Source: Mesorhabditis belari
Taxonomy: Eukaryota > Nematoda > Chromadorea > Rhabditida > Rhabditidae
Assembly (NCBI GenBank): GCA_958450365.1
Contig: CAUEEP010000743.1
Coordinates: forward strand, 2,658,001-2,722,000
Length of the DNA: 64,000 nucleotides
Direction of reading: 5' to 3'
The notes under the pieces are model-generated. The model did no database searches, had not been told where the DNA came from, and saw only the letters and a list, made by a program, of their open reading frames with translations. Below are positions 1 through 12,312 of the stretch, one piece after another (position 1 is the stretch's first letter; each line of letters starts with the position of its first letter). Both the position numbers and the translations under genes were made by a program.

Positions 1-900
1 CAGATTCTCAAATGTTAACTCAAATCTTTCTCAAAGGTTACCTGATTCTCAAATGTTTCACTGGTGCCCATGGATCGATGAGATTATCGATGAGTCTTTT
101 TGTCTCTTCACTCAACTCTCCGGATGTTGACGGAGATCCTTCTGCTTGACAACGTTGTCTAAATAAAAGCCTTACACTTTTAAAATCCCCGTTTCTCACT
201 TGATAGCATCCATAATGAAGTTGATGGGATTGTTCCTTTCAATCAACTTTTGCATTCCTGAGCTCAAGCGATCGAGAAAATCAAGGCTCACCACTCTGCA
301 AACATTGTTGATCAGTTATCTCTTTTCATTCAACCTTTTCTCATCCAAAATTTCGGCGAATTTCTCGGTACCAGCTGGCGGTTGTTCTCTGTCGAGTTTT
401 GCCCGATCGAGAATCCTCATCAAGCTGTCACGATATTTTCGATTCATTTCCTATACAATTAATGATTCTTTCTGATTCACTTTATCTTTCTAATTACATT
501 GATTCTTTCCTTGTAGATTCGGTTCTCCTCCTCATTCATTGCCTGTTGTTGGGATCCCGGATTTCCCGTTGTTCCCGTCGATCCTGGAGTGTTCGTAGGT
601 GGTTGTCCTAAAAGTTTTCATTTATTCATTTTATCAGAAAAACAAAAGAATTGGCGGCGAGAGGAGGCAAACCCGCGACCTCTCTTCCGTTCATTTGAAC
701 CACGCGTTAACCACTCGGCCAGTAGATGGCGCAGTGCGAGCATTGTCTCTAGCCCACACGACCTAGGTTCAACTCCCGCCCGCGTCGGCACTTTTGGTTT
801 TTAAAAATTTTAAAACATTTTGCACAACTATATGAAATTCTAAGCCAAACTAAATATAAATCATTTGAAACGGCTCACTGGGCGCAAAGGAGTAGTGCGC

Positions 901-931
<31 letters not shown>

Positions 932-2494
932 GGGGTTTTAACCACCTTGTGCAGGGGTTTTTGGTTGAGAACTGGCAACAGGGCTTTGTCCAATAATTTG
1001 CGTCGCCGGTGAGGTGGCATTCACTCCCATCTGACCTGCTTGCAAAGAAGCCACCTAAATTTGGGTTTAGGTGAGTTGATTGAATACTGTTTTTATGAAC
1101 AAACCTTTGGCGAGGGAACAGCTGTGTTAGGGCCAACTTGCTGCATTTGTTGTTGCTGCGGAGTGCCGGGTTGCATGTTTGGCGTTCCGCCGCTCATTCC
1201 AGGCACCGATCCTTGTCCCATTGACATTGGAGAGGAACCCATCATTGACGATGAAGAAGGGATCCTTCTAAAAGGGAAACTTTCTTGATGTACAATATCT
1301 GTAAACTGTTAAGAGGATTTTTATTCAACTATGCGCTTGAGATCTCTATATTTAAGTCATTTCACTCACTGCATCATCGTTTGATGCTGGATTGGGGGTT
1401 GACCGGACACCATCGGAGGCATTTGCGCTGCTGGTTGTTGAGGCATTCCATTTGGATACATCGGCGCCACTGGTCTCATCATATTCCCGTGTGCTAGAAT
1501 TTCTGTTTCAAAACTTTAGCATTAAATGTATAATAGTGAATACTGATTGAGAATTAGAAGCAATTTTTACCTTGACCAGGGCCAGGCTGCATTGGGCGCT
1601 GCATCACCATCTGTTGTTGTTGTTGTTGTTGCATTCGTTGTCGTTGTAGTTGTTGCTAAAATTTGAAACATTAAAAGTAAACTGTCTTTTAAAGTAAAAG
1701 TTTGAAAGCTACAAACTTACGAAGTATTGCTGAATGCGCGCCATTCTCTGCTGAGGATCGGCAATTGTAGCTACTTCTTGTTGTTGATGGGGTGGGAGAT
1801 GGCTGACCCTGGAGAAAATTTTTTATTGCATTTAATGGCATACTTGGCTTGATTAGTTACTGTCTAAAGCTTACATCGCATTGATTGGAATGCGTTGTTG
1901 CTGTTGCATGTGATATCCTAAAATGTTTTAGTATAATAAATTCAAGCTTTCAGTTCTTATGATTTTATTTTAAATATTTCAAACCTTGTTGCTGCATCTG
2001 CAAATTTTGTGGCGGAATCATGTTGGGATTTGGTCCATACATGGCCGTTTGTGGTCCAGCCGCTCTTTGAGGTTGTATCATTTGGACTCCACCCGGAGCG
2101 CCTCCCATCATCTGCAAATTTTCGTCGACTTTTTCGATTGGAGATCGATTTGTAACCAAATCGAATACTTTTGTACTTTTGTACTTTTTGTACAAATACA
2201 AATACAAATACAATATGGTACAAAAGAATACACAAGCACAACCCCCTAAGCCTTAAATCTAGGAAACCCATATATATAAGAAAAAGAATCAATAATCTAG
2301 CCGATGAACCCTTGACCTCCCGACTAAGATATAAAGCTCCTAACTAGTCGACCATAGCGGCTGACCAATCCTATCTTTTGGCTGACAAACATCTGACTAA
2401 CCATTCTTTGTTGCATTCCGGGTTGTGGCTGCTGATTTGGTGCACCGGTTCTCATCATTGCATATTGATCGCCCGGCTGACCTCCGTAACTCAT
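1..2494 (-). CDS. Gln/Met/Pro-rich Mediator subunit 15-like coactivator (partial)
   Basis: No family-defining domain is complete here. The protein starts MSYGGQPGDQ at 2494, one base after a CTCTTTTAG acceptor, so the start is probably trans-spliced. About eight short exons encode a low-complexity M/Q/P/G-rich region with a CAG-encoded Q run near 1615-1640. From about 607 downward the composition becomes charged and helical (EEENRIYK, KYRDSLMRILDRAK, LDFLDRLSSGMQKLI). This resembles the conserved C-terminal half of MED15/MDT-15, a Mediator tail subunit that links transcription factors to RNA polymerase II. The N-terminal KIX domain expected of MED15 was not found upstream. SINE-like copies occupy the introns at about 607-945 and 2115-2410. 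The coding sequence leaves the window at base 1. The family assignment is inference; the existence of the gene is well supported by open, phase-matched exons. Confidence 0.6.
653..722 (-). repeat. tRNA-like SINE head fragment
   Basis: Read on the minus strand it has an A-box-like GGCCGAGTGGTTAACGCG and a B-box-like GGGTTTGCCTC with tRNA spacing, but no matching acceptor stem. It lies in an intron of the Q-rich gene, back to back with the next SINE copy. Confidence 0.45.
716..933 (+). repeat. tRNA-headed SINE-like element, (CAGA)n-tailed, copy 1
   Basis: A head with A-box-like GATGGCGCAGTG and B-box-like GGTTCAACTCC is followed by an AT-rich body. The body ends AAAGGAGTAGTGCGCACAGA and runs into a (CAGA)n tail at 899-932. 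The body end and tail match the copy at 29946-30215 in the opposite orientation. It lies inside an intron of the Q-rich gene. Confidence 0.6.
2178..2366 (-). repeat. tRNA-headed SINE-like element, (TATTTG)n-tailed, copy 1
   Basis: On the minus strand a tRNA-like head (A-box region GGTCGACTAGTTAGGAGC, B-box-like GGTCAAGGGTTCATCGG) at 2298-2360 is followed by a body with TCTAGATTTAAGG and GCTTGTGTATTC, then a (TATTTG)n tail at 2190-2212. The same order and sequence recur at 30902-31058. It sits in an intron of the Q-rich gene. Confidence 0.6.
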
Positions 2495-4670
2495 TCTAAA
2501 AGAGAAATTGAGAGATTATAAAAGAATTTGAAAAATTAGATACCTTTCGAACCGTCGAATAAGCACACTTGTTGAAGAAGAAAAAAAAGCGATAGGTTTA
2601 AATCCCCTAAAGCTTTTTTGGTGAATGAAATGAACTTGAAAAACAATTGGCCCTGACAATAATTGAGCGGCAGAATTTTTTCGGCAAGACAATTTCAAGA
2701 TAAGAAACACTGTATGATCAAAATAATCAATCAATTTCTCAATATGGAAACAATTATTGAGTGCTTTTTGTTAATTATGAGCGATTGCATTCGCAGATGT
2801 TGTGGAATGAAAATCAATATTTCTTGCAAAAAAAAAACTTCTGGCCTTATCGCTTTCTAGAAAAGCGAAGGTTTGTGTTGCTTGCATCTTCACATTAGAA
2901 TCATCACACAAACATCACACTTATTTTTGCAATGTTAGTAGAAAACAATTGAAAGTGTGAAAATGTGAAAATATGAAAATGTTCCTGAACAAGAGCGCTT
3001 ATGAAAGTAAACATGATTGATTCACACTTTCAAAAATGTGAGCCTTTTTGTTTGCACAAAATTTGCTTGAAAAGAATCGATTAATAAAGCTATATGTCTA
3101 AAATAAGAATCAAAAGGGTTTAAGACAAAAAAAATCTATTTAATGGTTTTAGACCAAAAAGAGAGACGAGCATAGAGCGGTAGCTGCGCGAGAGGATCGA
3201 TGGAGGTTTGGGGGGAGTGCGGAGAGAGTGTCAGATGAATGGAGAAATCGAGAAATATCACCATGGAAAAGAGGGAAAAAAGAGAACCGAGACAGGCAAC
3301 ACCTCTCTGCCACCATTCTCTCTTTTGGATGAAAAGAGACAGAGCAAAAAGAGACAGACACCATCCACATAGACCTCAATAACGAACGCTCACTCTGTCA
3401 AAACCCGAGAATGAGACTAGCGCTCGAGTTTTTCCTCTATTATAGCTCTCTATGAGACTTGATTTTCATACAAGTTAGGCAAAAACGCTCAAAACTTATA
3501 ACTTTCGCTTTATTCGGACAATGAAACAATGGGGTTCAATGAGCTTGGTATCGATTTTATTTCACGGCGTTTATGAATAGATTTGGTTATTGAAATCGAA
3601 TAGTTTCGGAAGAAAGAGAGACAATGATTGAGGACATCCCGTTTCCTTTTCTTTTTTTCTTTGCAAAGTGGGTTTCGAGGAGGCGCGGGCGAAAGAATGC
3701 GACCAGACAGCGCCCGCCGACACCAGACAAATTCCCATACAAACGAAAAAACGGCACGTCTCCTAACATCTAGTTTTGTCTTCATCTTGCAAGATTTAGC
3801 ACAAATGATTCTTGCTCAGAGAAATCCGATAATTGAGATTTTAGTGAATAAGAATTATGAGGAATTTGTTGTAAGGTGACTAGCGGCAAATTGTGCAATA
3901 TTTCTGAAGCTGTTTTGATTCGGATTTTGATGAGAATTGTGGCAATTTTATCATTTTAAAAGAATCAATTTTAAAGGGCTCTTTGCGGAATTGTGGATGA
4001 GAAATTTGAACAATTATATGAGGATTTTTTGTGAGAATATATACATTTAGAAAAAATTTGATCTTTTTTTCGGCGAAACTGTGACGGTAAGACTTTAAAT
4101 ATAAAGCCCGAGGGCAAAAGAATTATGAAAAAAGTGACTGTATTACGAATTCTAATAGAATTTTTATGTATGAGTACACGCGAAAAAAAGAAATTAGTTA
4201 AACAAGTGTTTTATTGAAATCTATAAACAAAAAACATAACATAAACATAAAAAAAACATAAACAAATCCAGACTCATATTTCGTGTTGTTTTTCGTCTTT
4301 TCTTTTGCTTTTTGCTACTTCATTGAGAAAAGATAAAAACGGTGAGAGTGCAAATAGTATAGAGGTGTACTCTTTGGAAGGGAATTTGTCTAGGTAAAAC
4401 TTTAAAACCACAACCTGGGACTAACTCTAATCAAAAAAGAATGTGCTTTGGCTAAACTAGACTGTCAAGGCAAAATTTGAATTTGAAAATTTGTATTATT
4501 TCTTTTTTCGGGTTTCTTCGCAAGATTTAAAGTCATTACAATTTTTTTAATTTAAGATATTCAGCCAAAAAGCCGCTCAAATAAACATTTGCCCAACAGA
4601 ACTCCAAATTTTTTCCGACATTTTACTAATTTTCGCATACTTTTTGCTTAATCAATTTAATTTTTTTCAG
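2495..4670. other. Intergenic, divergent promoter region
   Basis: This lies between the start of the minus-strand Q-rich gene and the plus-strand L40 gene. The stretch 3150-3420 is purine-rich (GAGA-like) and G+C-richer than its surroundings. No reading frame longer than about 80 codons looks protein-like, and no RNA gene was recognised. It probably holds both promoters. Confidence 0.5.
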
Positions 4671-5453
4671 ATGTTTCACCTAAAGTCTCTGGCGAGCAGT
4701 ATACGGGTAATTGGCCAAAGAAGTCTAGAAAATGGTTTCCATACATCAGCTGCCTGTTCTTCTGTTTTCATGAAGCGACAAAAGAAAATCGATCCAGAGG
4801 TTTAATTAAAAGTTTATAGGTTCAAACTAGTTTTTTCTAGATTGCAAAAGTGCGAGAAATTCGTAAACGAAAAAAGCTTGAGAGGGAAATTCGAGAGATG
4901 CAAAAACACAGCAAGAAGGTGAAACCCGTAGATGAAATTGCTCTCGACATCAAATCCGCCAAAAATATTCAGTAAGTATGCTTAACATTTTTTTGTTATT
5001 TGTTTTATTTTAGTGAAAGAACTCGCAAGCAAGTGACCCTTACTGAACAGCAAGCCGATGAACGAACATTGATCGCAAAAGTGAGTAAAAATAGTTTCGT
5101 TTTAAGATTTGGAGAAACAAAGGTTACTAAGTTTTTTATTTTTTATCAGCTAAAAGTTATTGCTTTAGGAATATTGTCGATCACGTAACACTCAAATGAG
5201 ACACGATGATCAATGGATTCGCCAAGCGCTCTACATGCAAAAGAAAGCTTTGGCAGAATTGAAAACCTTGAGTCCGCACCTTTATGAGGAAGCCGTCAAG
5301 AATGATCTCGGGTAATCTGTTGAAGCTAATTTTTATGCTGAAGTTTTTAGTAATTTGCCTCACATTATTGACGGGCCTGCTCTAACATCTCCAGTCAAAA
5401 ATTACGACCCTCCAGATGGAGATTATGTCGATACCACTAGGACATGGACATAA
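4671..5453 (+). CDS. mrpl-40: Mitochondrial large-subunit ribosomal protein L40
   Basis: A component of the mitochondrial 39S ribosomal subunit, made in the cytosol and imported. Five exons: 4671-4799, 4841-4971, 5014-5080, 5169-5311 and 5351-5453. The protein starts MFHLKSLASS immediately after a TTTTTTTCAG acceptor, which suggests trans-splicing. The N-terminus is basic and Ser-rich like a matrix-targeting presequence. Next comes a Lys/Arg-rich helix (EIRKRKKLEREIREMQKHSK) ending in KPVDEI, the pattern I associate with MRPL40. The C-terminal part holds DDQWIRQALYMQKKAL and ends DTTRTWT. The length, about 190 residues, fits the family. A poly(A) signal AATAAA lies at 5504. The exonuclease 1 gene follows 199 bp downstream on the same strand. 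Confidence 0.88.
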
Positions 5454-5503
5454 TCATATTTTTATTTCTTTTTGATTGTTGTAGTTTCTCTAGTTGTTTG
5501 GAT

Positions 5504-5509
5504 AATAAA
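5504..5509 (+). terminator. Poly(A) signal of mrpl-40
   Basis: AATAAA lies 51 bp after the stop codon. A trans-splice acceptor for the next gene follows about 130 bp later, the arrangement seen inside nematode operons. Confidence 0.55.
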
Positions 5510-5651
5510 GCTTTTATTTTTCTTTACATCAGAACACATTGTTGGGATTTTGATGCCCTAACTTGCCTTGGCAATGAAAATAAAATACCTATTATTTGTG
5601 GGAAATCAGGAATTTAGTCAACTGATTTGTTATTTTAGAGCGGTGAGACGG

Positions 5652-8406
5652 ATGGGAATTTCGGGTCTGCTGCCATTTGTGAAGAAGGCTTGTCGTGATG
5701 TATTTTTTTGGTTTCGATTTTGGAACAATTCATTTAGGGAAATATTAATGAGTTGGCGGGTTTATCTGTCGCAGTCGATGCGAGCTGCCTGCTTCATCGC
5801 GGCATGTTTGGCTGTATGGATCAAGTCGCAACTGGTGAAGAAACCAATTTGTAGGTGAAAAGTAATCTATCCATATACGTTTTATTGTCTTAAGTTATAT
5901 CTACTATGTACGCAAGTATATTAAAACTCTACTAGACCAAAAATGCCACGTGGTTATGGTATTTGATGGGCGACGATTGCCAGCCAAGAAGGCAATTTTT
6001 TTCTTTTTAAACACTCAAGTGAAATTTTAGGATACAAATGCAGAAAGACAAGCAAGAAGGGAAGAAAATTTATCACAAGGTTAAGCTTGCATAAAGCTCC
6101 TGATTATATTTTATTTTTAATCCAGGGCATGCATTGCTAAGCCAAGGAAAAGTGGATGAGGCTAGCGAAAAGTTTAAGCGCGCAACTCATATCACCCGAG
6201 AAGTAGTGGAGAGCACAGTTAAGGTAGTTTAAGAAAAAGAAACTTTCTGGATAATTTACTGATTTAGTTTTTTCGTTCGTATCGAAATGTCGATATCATT
6301 GTGGCTCCATATGAGGCTGATGCAGAGCTAGCTTATTTGTCTCGAGAAGGCTTAGTCGACGCTGTTATCACACAAGACTCGGATCTGATTGTATTTGGAT
6401 GTGAAAAGGTGTGAATTTTTGAACTTTTGAAGATAAGTTTAGATATTCTTTAGTGATATTTTTAGATATTCTTTAAATGGGAGCACGCTTCCGGTTCATG
6501 CTTGATCTACGATCGATCTTGTTTGGAAGATTGTTTCCCAACAGCTTTCAAATTCACGTTTGAAAAGTTTCGCCGAGTTTGTATTCTAGCTGGTTGCGAT
6601 TATCTCCAGGTTGACAGTACTACTGTTAAGTTTCTAATTAATTTTAGGCTGGTCTACCGGGTGTTGGAATTAACAAGGCTTTGACTTTCTTGACGAAAAC
6701 ATCTCAAACTAATCCTCGTTTAGTAAGTGCTGTTTCATTTTTTAGAAGAATCCATATTTTTAGATGTTGAAAAAAATTCCCACCACTCTCAGGATGCCAA
6801 AACTGCGTGTTAGCGATGAATTTGTTGAAGAGTTTATTAAGGCTGAAAATACTTTTCTTCATCAGGTCTGTCAATTTGTGATCCTCTGACAAGATTTATG
6901 ATTTATTTGATTTAGGTGATTTTTGATCCGATTTCCCGTACTCAGCAGCCACTCACTCCCTATCCGATTAATTCCGAAAACAATGAAAATTTTAATATAA
7001 TGGCTGATGATTCACCAATACATACGTATGCTGGAGAAGTAAGTATTGATCGTTTTCGATTACAACATTTAGTAGGTGGTTAATCCAAAATCCTCTGTTC
7101 GTTTGGCTCTTGGGAACCATATTGATTGCAAAGGTGTTTTGGAAGATGTTTTTCTCTTGTCGGAGCAAGTAAGTTTAAAGTCGGCTCTCATTAGTACTCT
7201 CGATAAAATGAAACTTGATCTGATTTAGCCTCCACATTGGTCTGTTTGGAATGATCAGTACAAATCACTTGGCACAATTATCAGACACGAGAACAAATTG
7301 GAGAAACGCAAGCAGCCGAACAATAATGCCATTCAGGTGTTTTTATATACTTTTAAAAACTATAACTTAATATTATTTTCTACATTTAGTTCGACTTTGC
7401 TGAAAATAAACGGGTGATGACGCCAAAAGTTCAAGCTACTACAACTTGTAACGGTTCTATTCAAATCAGCGCTACAGCGAAAAAGTCCACTGTCACACGT
7501 CGGTATGAATTTAATGTTTGGAGAGTCATTTTTTTAAACCCAGTTTGCGAAATGAAGCTACCTTGAATTGGACAGTTGATGATATGTTAAGATTGTACTC
7601 ATCACAACCTTTAACCTCTAGTTCTCAGGTAAAAATTGATAAATTGAAAATATGTGTATTTGATAACATTTAGAATTCGCCTTTTACTCAACAATCGGGC
7701 AGTTCACAATCGCCAGGTTTTTTAATTTCGTATATACCTAACTAGATTATTTTTAGATAGGAAACGCAAGTACAGTGCAGATGAAAGAGATGATAACTCC
7801 GACACCAAAGACTCGTGTGATTTGTTTTCCGACCCTGAATCTTTGACGGATACAATTGGTTGGAGTATTTTTTGTGTTTTTAAATATTTGATTTTAGAAA
7901 ACAATGTTCATGGCGATTCTTTGGTGGTTTCTGATGTAGTTATTACCAGAACCAAAGAGATTACCAGCTCGGCTCAATCAATTGCAAATTTGTCACGGTT
8001 AGTTTCGTAAAATCGTGATTTTCTTTAATTGAAAACCCTTATAGATTGCCTGAAAATCCCTTCAAGAAAGATTTTGGCTTAGCCGGTGGCAAGATATATG
8101 GTAAGTTTTAACATTTATGTCATTTTAAGTAATTTATATTGTTTAGAGCCACCCAAAAGAAAATATCGGTCTGTTGGAATTGCTAGTCAAATCAATGACG
8201 TCGAGAACAAAATAGTGGGAAACCCAAATTTTCTACAATTGAAATTTTTTTAAGGCGGATGAAAATGTCCAGAAGACTCCGACTTCTAGACAAACTGTTT
8301 TGACCAATATTCGAGCATTTGGTAATTATTCTGATTTTTTTTTCAACCTTTGATTTCAGGCTTTCGGAGCGCAGGCCTAAGAAAGGTCCAGAAAGAGAGC
8401 AACTAG
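5652..8406 (+). CDS. exo-1: Exonuclease 1 (Rad2/XPG family 5'-3' exonuclease)
   Basis: A 5'-3' exonuclease and flap endonuclease of mismatch repair and double-strand-break resection, acting in the nucleus. About 17 short exons give a protein of roughly 600 residues. It starts [16 protein letters not shown] at 5652, 13 bases after a TTATTTTAG acceptor. The catalytic acidic residues of the family are present in order: [53 protein letters not shown] and LAGCDYL. The last leads into the helix-hairpin-helix [10 protein letters not shown]. The C-terminal third is Ser/Thr-rich and low in conservation, as in other EXO1 proteins, where it holds MLH1/MSH2 interaction sites. The protein is shorter than vertebrate EXO1 (about 850) because of this tail. 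No frameshift was seen. Confidence 0.92.
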
Positions 8407-9237
8407 ATAGCCACTTTAAAATTATACCAATCACTATGGGTTTCAACGTTTATAGACTACGGTTGTGATTCATTACGCGTAAAATCATCTCAATTACTGG
8501 TATTATGATTGTATCAAAAATTTTTGGATTACTAGGTATAAAACATCTAGCGCTTTCTTTGTTATTTTCCTAAAGCTTGTGCTTGCTTTAACTATTATTT
8601 GTTTTGTAAAAATATATTGTTGGTAAAGCGTTTTGTTCATTTTAGTCAAATTCAAATACAGCGCATTTTATATTCTTTGGGCCGCCACCGTTGGTTTACT
8701 AGAACGCGTTAAAGCTATAGTCTTTTGATATATTTGGAGACAAGAAATTATCAAAAAATTAACTGTAAATTTTCAAAAAAGTATCAGCGAAAGACACTTC
8801 TCAAAAATAACTTTCACAATAAAATAAATACATGTGTCAAGTTGTTTTCCCATAACTGATTGTGGCGGCTCACTCCCAAATTCTAGCATGTTCTTCGTTT
8901 GTTTACATGTACACAATCGTTTTATCACCAATCAAACTTTTAAAATACGATTTTTAATCGATGTCGCGCTTAGTGGCTTTCTAATAAAACTATATGTAGT
9001 TAAACTAAGATAAATTGATGAACGTTGAAAATTTGGAGAGCAAAAGAAATCCATCACTTTTGCTTCGACAGAGGTTTCGAGAACTGGAAAAAATTTTTTT
9101 GTTTCTTAACGTTTCTTCAATTTCAGTAAATGTCTGGTAGTAATGATCGGAGTCATGAAAAATCAATTGCACGTTCGTTTTTGAAAGTTCTGTCCATATT
9201 GGAGTCAAGGGTCGATTGCTGGCTCTGGATCTACTCT

Positions 9238-9660
9238 CTGTCCCATAAGTATAGATATCTGTTAAAAATTGCAATTTGAATAGAAAAATCAAATTTATAG
9301 GCTCTGAAATCTATTCAGATAAAAAGAATACCTTTCAAAACAAAAGAAAAAAGATGTAAACATGCATAAAAAATGTTGATTTTTGGAGAAAAATTCATTT
9401 TACTGGTTTGTCCCAAAAGTATAGATACTTGTCAGAAAAATGAAAATAACAACATTTTATTGGCTAAAACTGCAACAAATCATCATCAATAGCGAGTTTG
9501 ATCACAATTAGCTTGAATTACATTAAAAAGACGATCAGAGATTTTATCATAAAGCGTATCAATTAACTTTTGATCGAGGTTGTTCCAAGCCTTACAAATA
9601 CCCCTTTTCAGTTGTTCAATATTCTGATATTGCTTGCCATCTTTGTATACTTTTTATACT
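9238..9660 (-). mobile_element. Degenerate Tc1/mariner-like transposon end
   Basis: The minus strand of about 9480-9645 encodes a C-terminal transposase tail: a KAWNNLDQKLIDTLYDKI segment followed by NVIQANC and TRY-stop, typical of Tc1-type ends. Beside it lie two copies of a terminal sequence TGTCCCAWAAGTATAGATA at 9240 and 9411, in the same orientation. The catalytic core is missing. Confidence 0.6.
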
Positions 9661-11490
9661 TTTATATAGCTTTATTTTCAAGAGTTTTGTCCATTTTACT
9701 ATTTTAGATTTATTCTTTTTCATATTTCCCTTTTTAAGTTTTCGGTATAGCTTAAAAAACTTTTGTTGCTTTGGATGAGAAACGACGAAAATGCAGAGAA
9801 ATAGTGTTAATGAAAAAAAGAAACAAAGTTCAAAAAATTCAAACGCAATTGCATTTTAGAATTCGACCCTTAAGCTATTGTGCGCGGGTTACGGTAGGTT
9901 ATCCATTGCGATTTTAAAAACGATTTATCTGACCTCAAAATCAACGCTTTTGAACGTTTTTGGTCTTAAAATGACCAGAAAGAAAATATCTTTAAAAATT
10001 CGCCGGGGATTTTTGATCCATCCTGAAATACGTGTTTTCGAGTGCTTTTTAGAAAATCCATAATGGGATTTTTGGGTAAATCTCATTTTTAAGAAAAACT
10101 GTCGAACCGATTTTTAAAAAAGTTTCAGATTCGGAATCAGCGCAATTTTTTTACGTCGAATGGTATGTCAAACTTGAATTTTTACCAGAAAAATGTTTTT
10201 TTGCCTTATTTCGCGCCGTTGTGGCCCACGTCATGATGCATCCGCCTCCGAAGTTTCTGGTGGTGTGAAGAAGTGTTTCCTTGCGAAGATCGTGTCAGTA
10301 GAAAGTTACTTTCTCAGGGCCATCCAAGTTCTATTTCTTTTCATCGCTGAAGATTTCGAGGTGAAATTCAACCATAGTTCCCAAGAAATCTTTAATATTC
10401 AAGTAAAGATGTAAGTAATTTACAGCTTTAAAGTTTGGCGAAATATTGGAAAGATTTCTAAATGAAGAAAGATGTATAGAGGTGAGATAGCTTTCCAAAT
10501 GTAATTTGAGTGTCTCACAGAGATGAATATTTCAAGAAAAATGCCTGGCTGAAAAAGAAAAAGCTTGAGTGGAGCCAAAAAGATTGTGAATCAAAGGATT
10601 TTCTCTAATAAAACAAAACTGTCGAAGTTGTATACATTTGTGTACAGTTGAATATGCTGGGATTTTTATTGCGAACGAATATGGCAAGAAAAAGCGGTAA
10701 AATTAAAGTTATCCGTGCGTATTTTGCAAAAAAAAAGTAATTAAAAATATTAAATGGGAGTCGAGATATGGGGGTGGGAAGAAAAAAAAGGGACACTTTC
10801 AAAAGTGTCCCCCTTTTTTCCTTCTTAACTTTAGATCTTGGTTTCATGTGGGTTTTTCTGTTACTTTTTTTTTTGTAAAATACGCGCATACAATTGTAGT
10901 TTTATGGCTTTCAATTGTAGAATGGGTTGCTCAGAATATTTCAATTGTAACCTAGGGGGACACTTTAGGGGAAGTAATCTCCCCCTTTACACTTTGTAGA
11001 TTTTCTCGTCACCTAATAATTTTCCCCCAAATTTTCCCCAATTTTCCCCAATTTTCCCCCTATACATCAAAAGATGCGTAAAAAAATATTTGCTATTGAA
11101 TGATATTTTGAACTCCCAGAACCATCCACTAGTTTTTGAGAAAGGCACCAAAAATTGAAAATTCGGAGAGGGGGACACTCGAAATGTATACGAGGTTGTA
11201 ATATTTCATGATTTATCACCATTCTCAGTTCAATGTTTTTGGCATCTCAAAGATAAAAAGAGATGTGTATTGCTGACAGATTCATCATCCGATTCCGAAT
11301 ACAAATGCATTGTTCGTGGAGTAGACAATTTGATTCGATTGATTCTTTTTGGTAATGATCCATGAAAGAGTACAGAATTTCTGAGATGCTTGTTAGTTTT
11401 TAAGAAAAGCAGTTTCACACTGATATTTACATGAAAAAGAGTCAAATTTCGGAGTTCTGCTGGGAATTTTTAGTGAGAGATCGGTAAATT

Positions 11491-11757
11491 TCCGTAATAC
11501 CTGTAATAGTAACACCCCTTTCCCGTACAGTCGCATCGTCGCAAAAATTTTTACTAAATAGTTTTTTTTTCTAAGCGCCCATAATTTCTAAAAATGCACG
11601 TTTGGTATCAAAAAATAGCGCTGAATTTTAGCTTTCACTTGATACTTAAGCGCACACTGTAGCATAAACGGGTGGCGAGAAAAATGCGTTTAAAGTTAGA
11701 CTACGCGACGCTCCGACCGTCATTATGGGCGGCGCTACTATTACAGGTATTACGGTA
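11491..11757. mobile_element. MITE family 1, copy a (diverged)
   Basis: Ends CCGTAATACCTGTAATAGTA and its inverse. The interior shares GTACAGTCGCATCGTCGCAAAA, the TTTGGTATCAAAAAATAG hairpin arm and the GACTACGCGACGCTCCGACC region with the other copies. It is the most diverged near-complete copy. Confidence 0.8.
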
Positions 11758-12031
11758 TGTATTACCCTTGATTTAGGTAGTTCTTTGCTTATAGTTAGAA
11801 TTGGAACAAACTGTGGAATGATATCAACCATTGTTGTATTTTCCCAATTTGAGGGCAATTAAATGGATCTTCACACGGCTATTGTGTCAGCTGCACTTGA
11901 CAAATTCGAAGGGGAAATTCCGAATTCTTTATCAATCATTAATCACAATTGTTACTCTCCACTGAATATCTTTTTTAAAGGATATAAAGAAAACACTTTA
12001 CGATTCAGTTATTCAGCTAAAGAAAAATTTC

Positions 12032-12234
12032 GGGGTAGGCTAATTTCCCCCAATTTTTTTGCGCAACTCGCCATAACTTTCTTCAAAGCGGGCGAATCTT
12101 TATGACTTTGGTGTCATTTTGTAGATCTCAATAAGTGCAACAAAATGACATCAAAAATCATAGGGATTGGCCCACTTAGAAGAAAATTATGGCGAGTTGC
12201 GCAAAGGACACCGTTGCGGAAATTAGCCTGCCCC
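12032..12234. mobile_element. Foldback MITE upstream of the F-box-like gene
   Basis: About 203 bp with terminal inverted repeats GGGGTAGGCTAATTTCC and GGAAATTAGCCTGCCCC. Longer sub-terminal arms (GCGCAACTCGCCATAA and its inverse) make most of the element a hairpin. It lies 80 bp upstream of the next start codon. Confidence 0.7.
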
Positions 12235-12312
12235 AAAATTTCGTTTCAATTTTTTATTTGTCATTTCTCATTTTCCACGCAACTTTCACATTTACTAATT
12301 TTATTTTTTAGA

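Larger units (their letters stand above)
8407..12312. other. Gene-poor intergenic region with transposon relics
   Basis: Apart from the elements listed separately (Tc1-like relic 9238-9660, MITE 11491-11757, MITE 12032-12234), no convincing coding exon was seen. There are short direct repeats of AATTTTCCCC at about 11024-11060 and a long C/T-rich patch at 10796-10825. Confidence 0.5.

Noticed and set aside
3628..3879. 83-codon plus-strand frame upstream of mrpl-40
   Set aside because: No motif, no in-phase link to the L40 exons; the L40 ATG directly follows its own acceptor.
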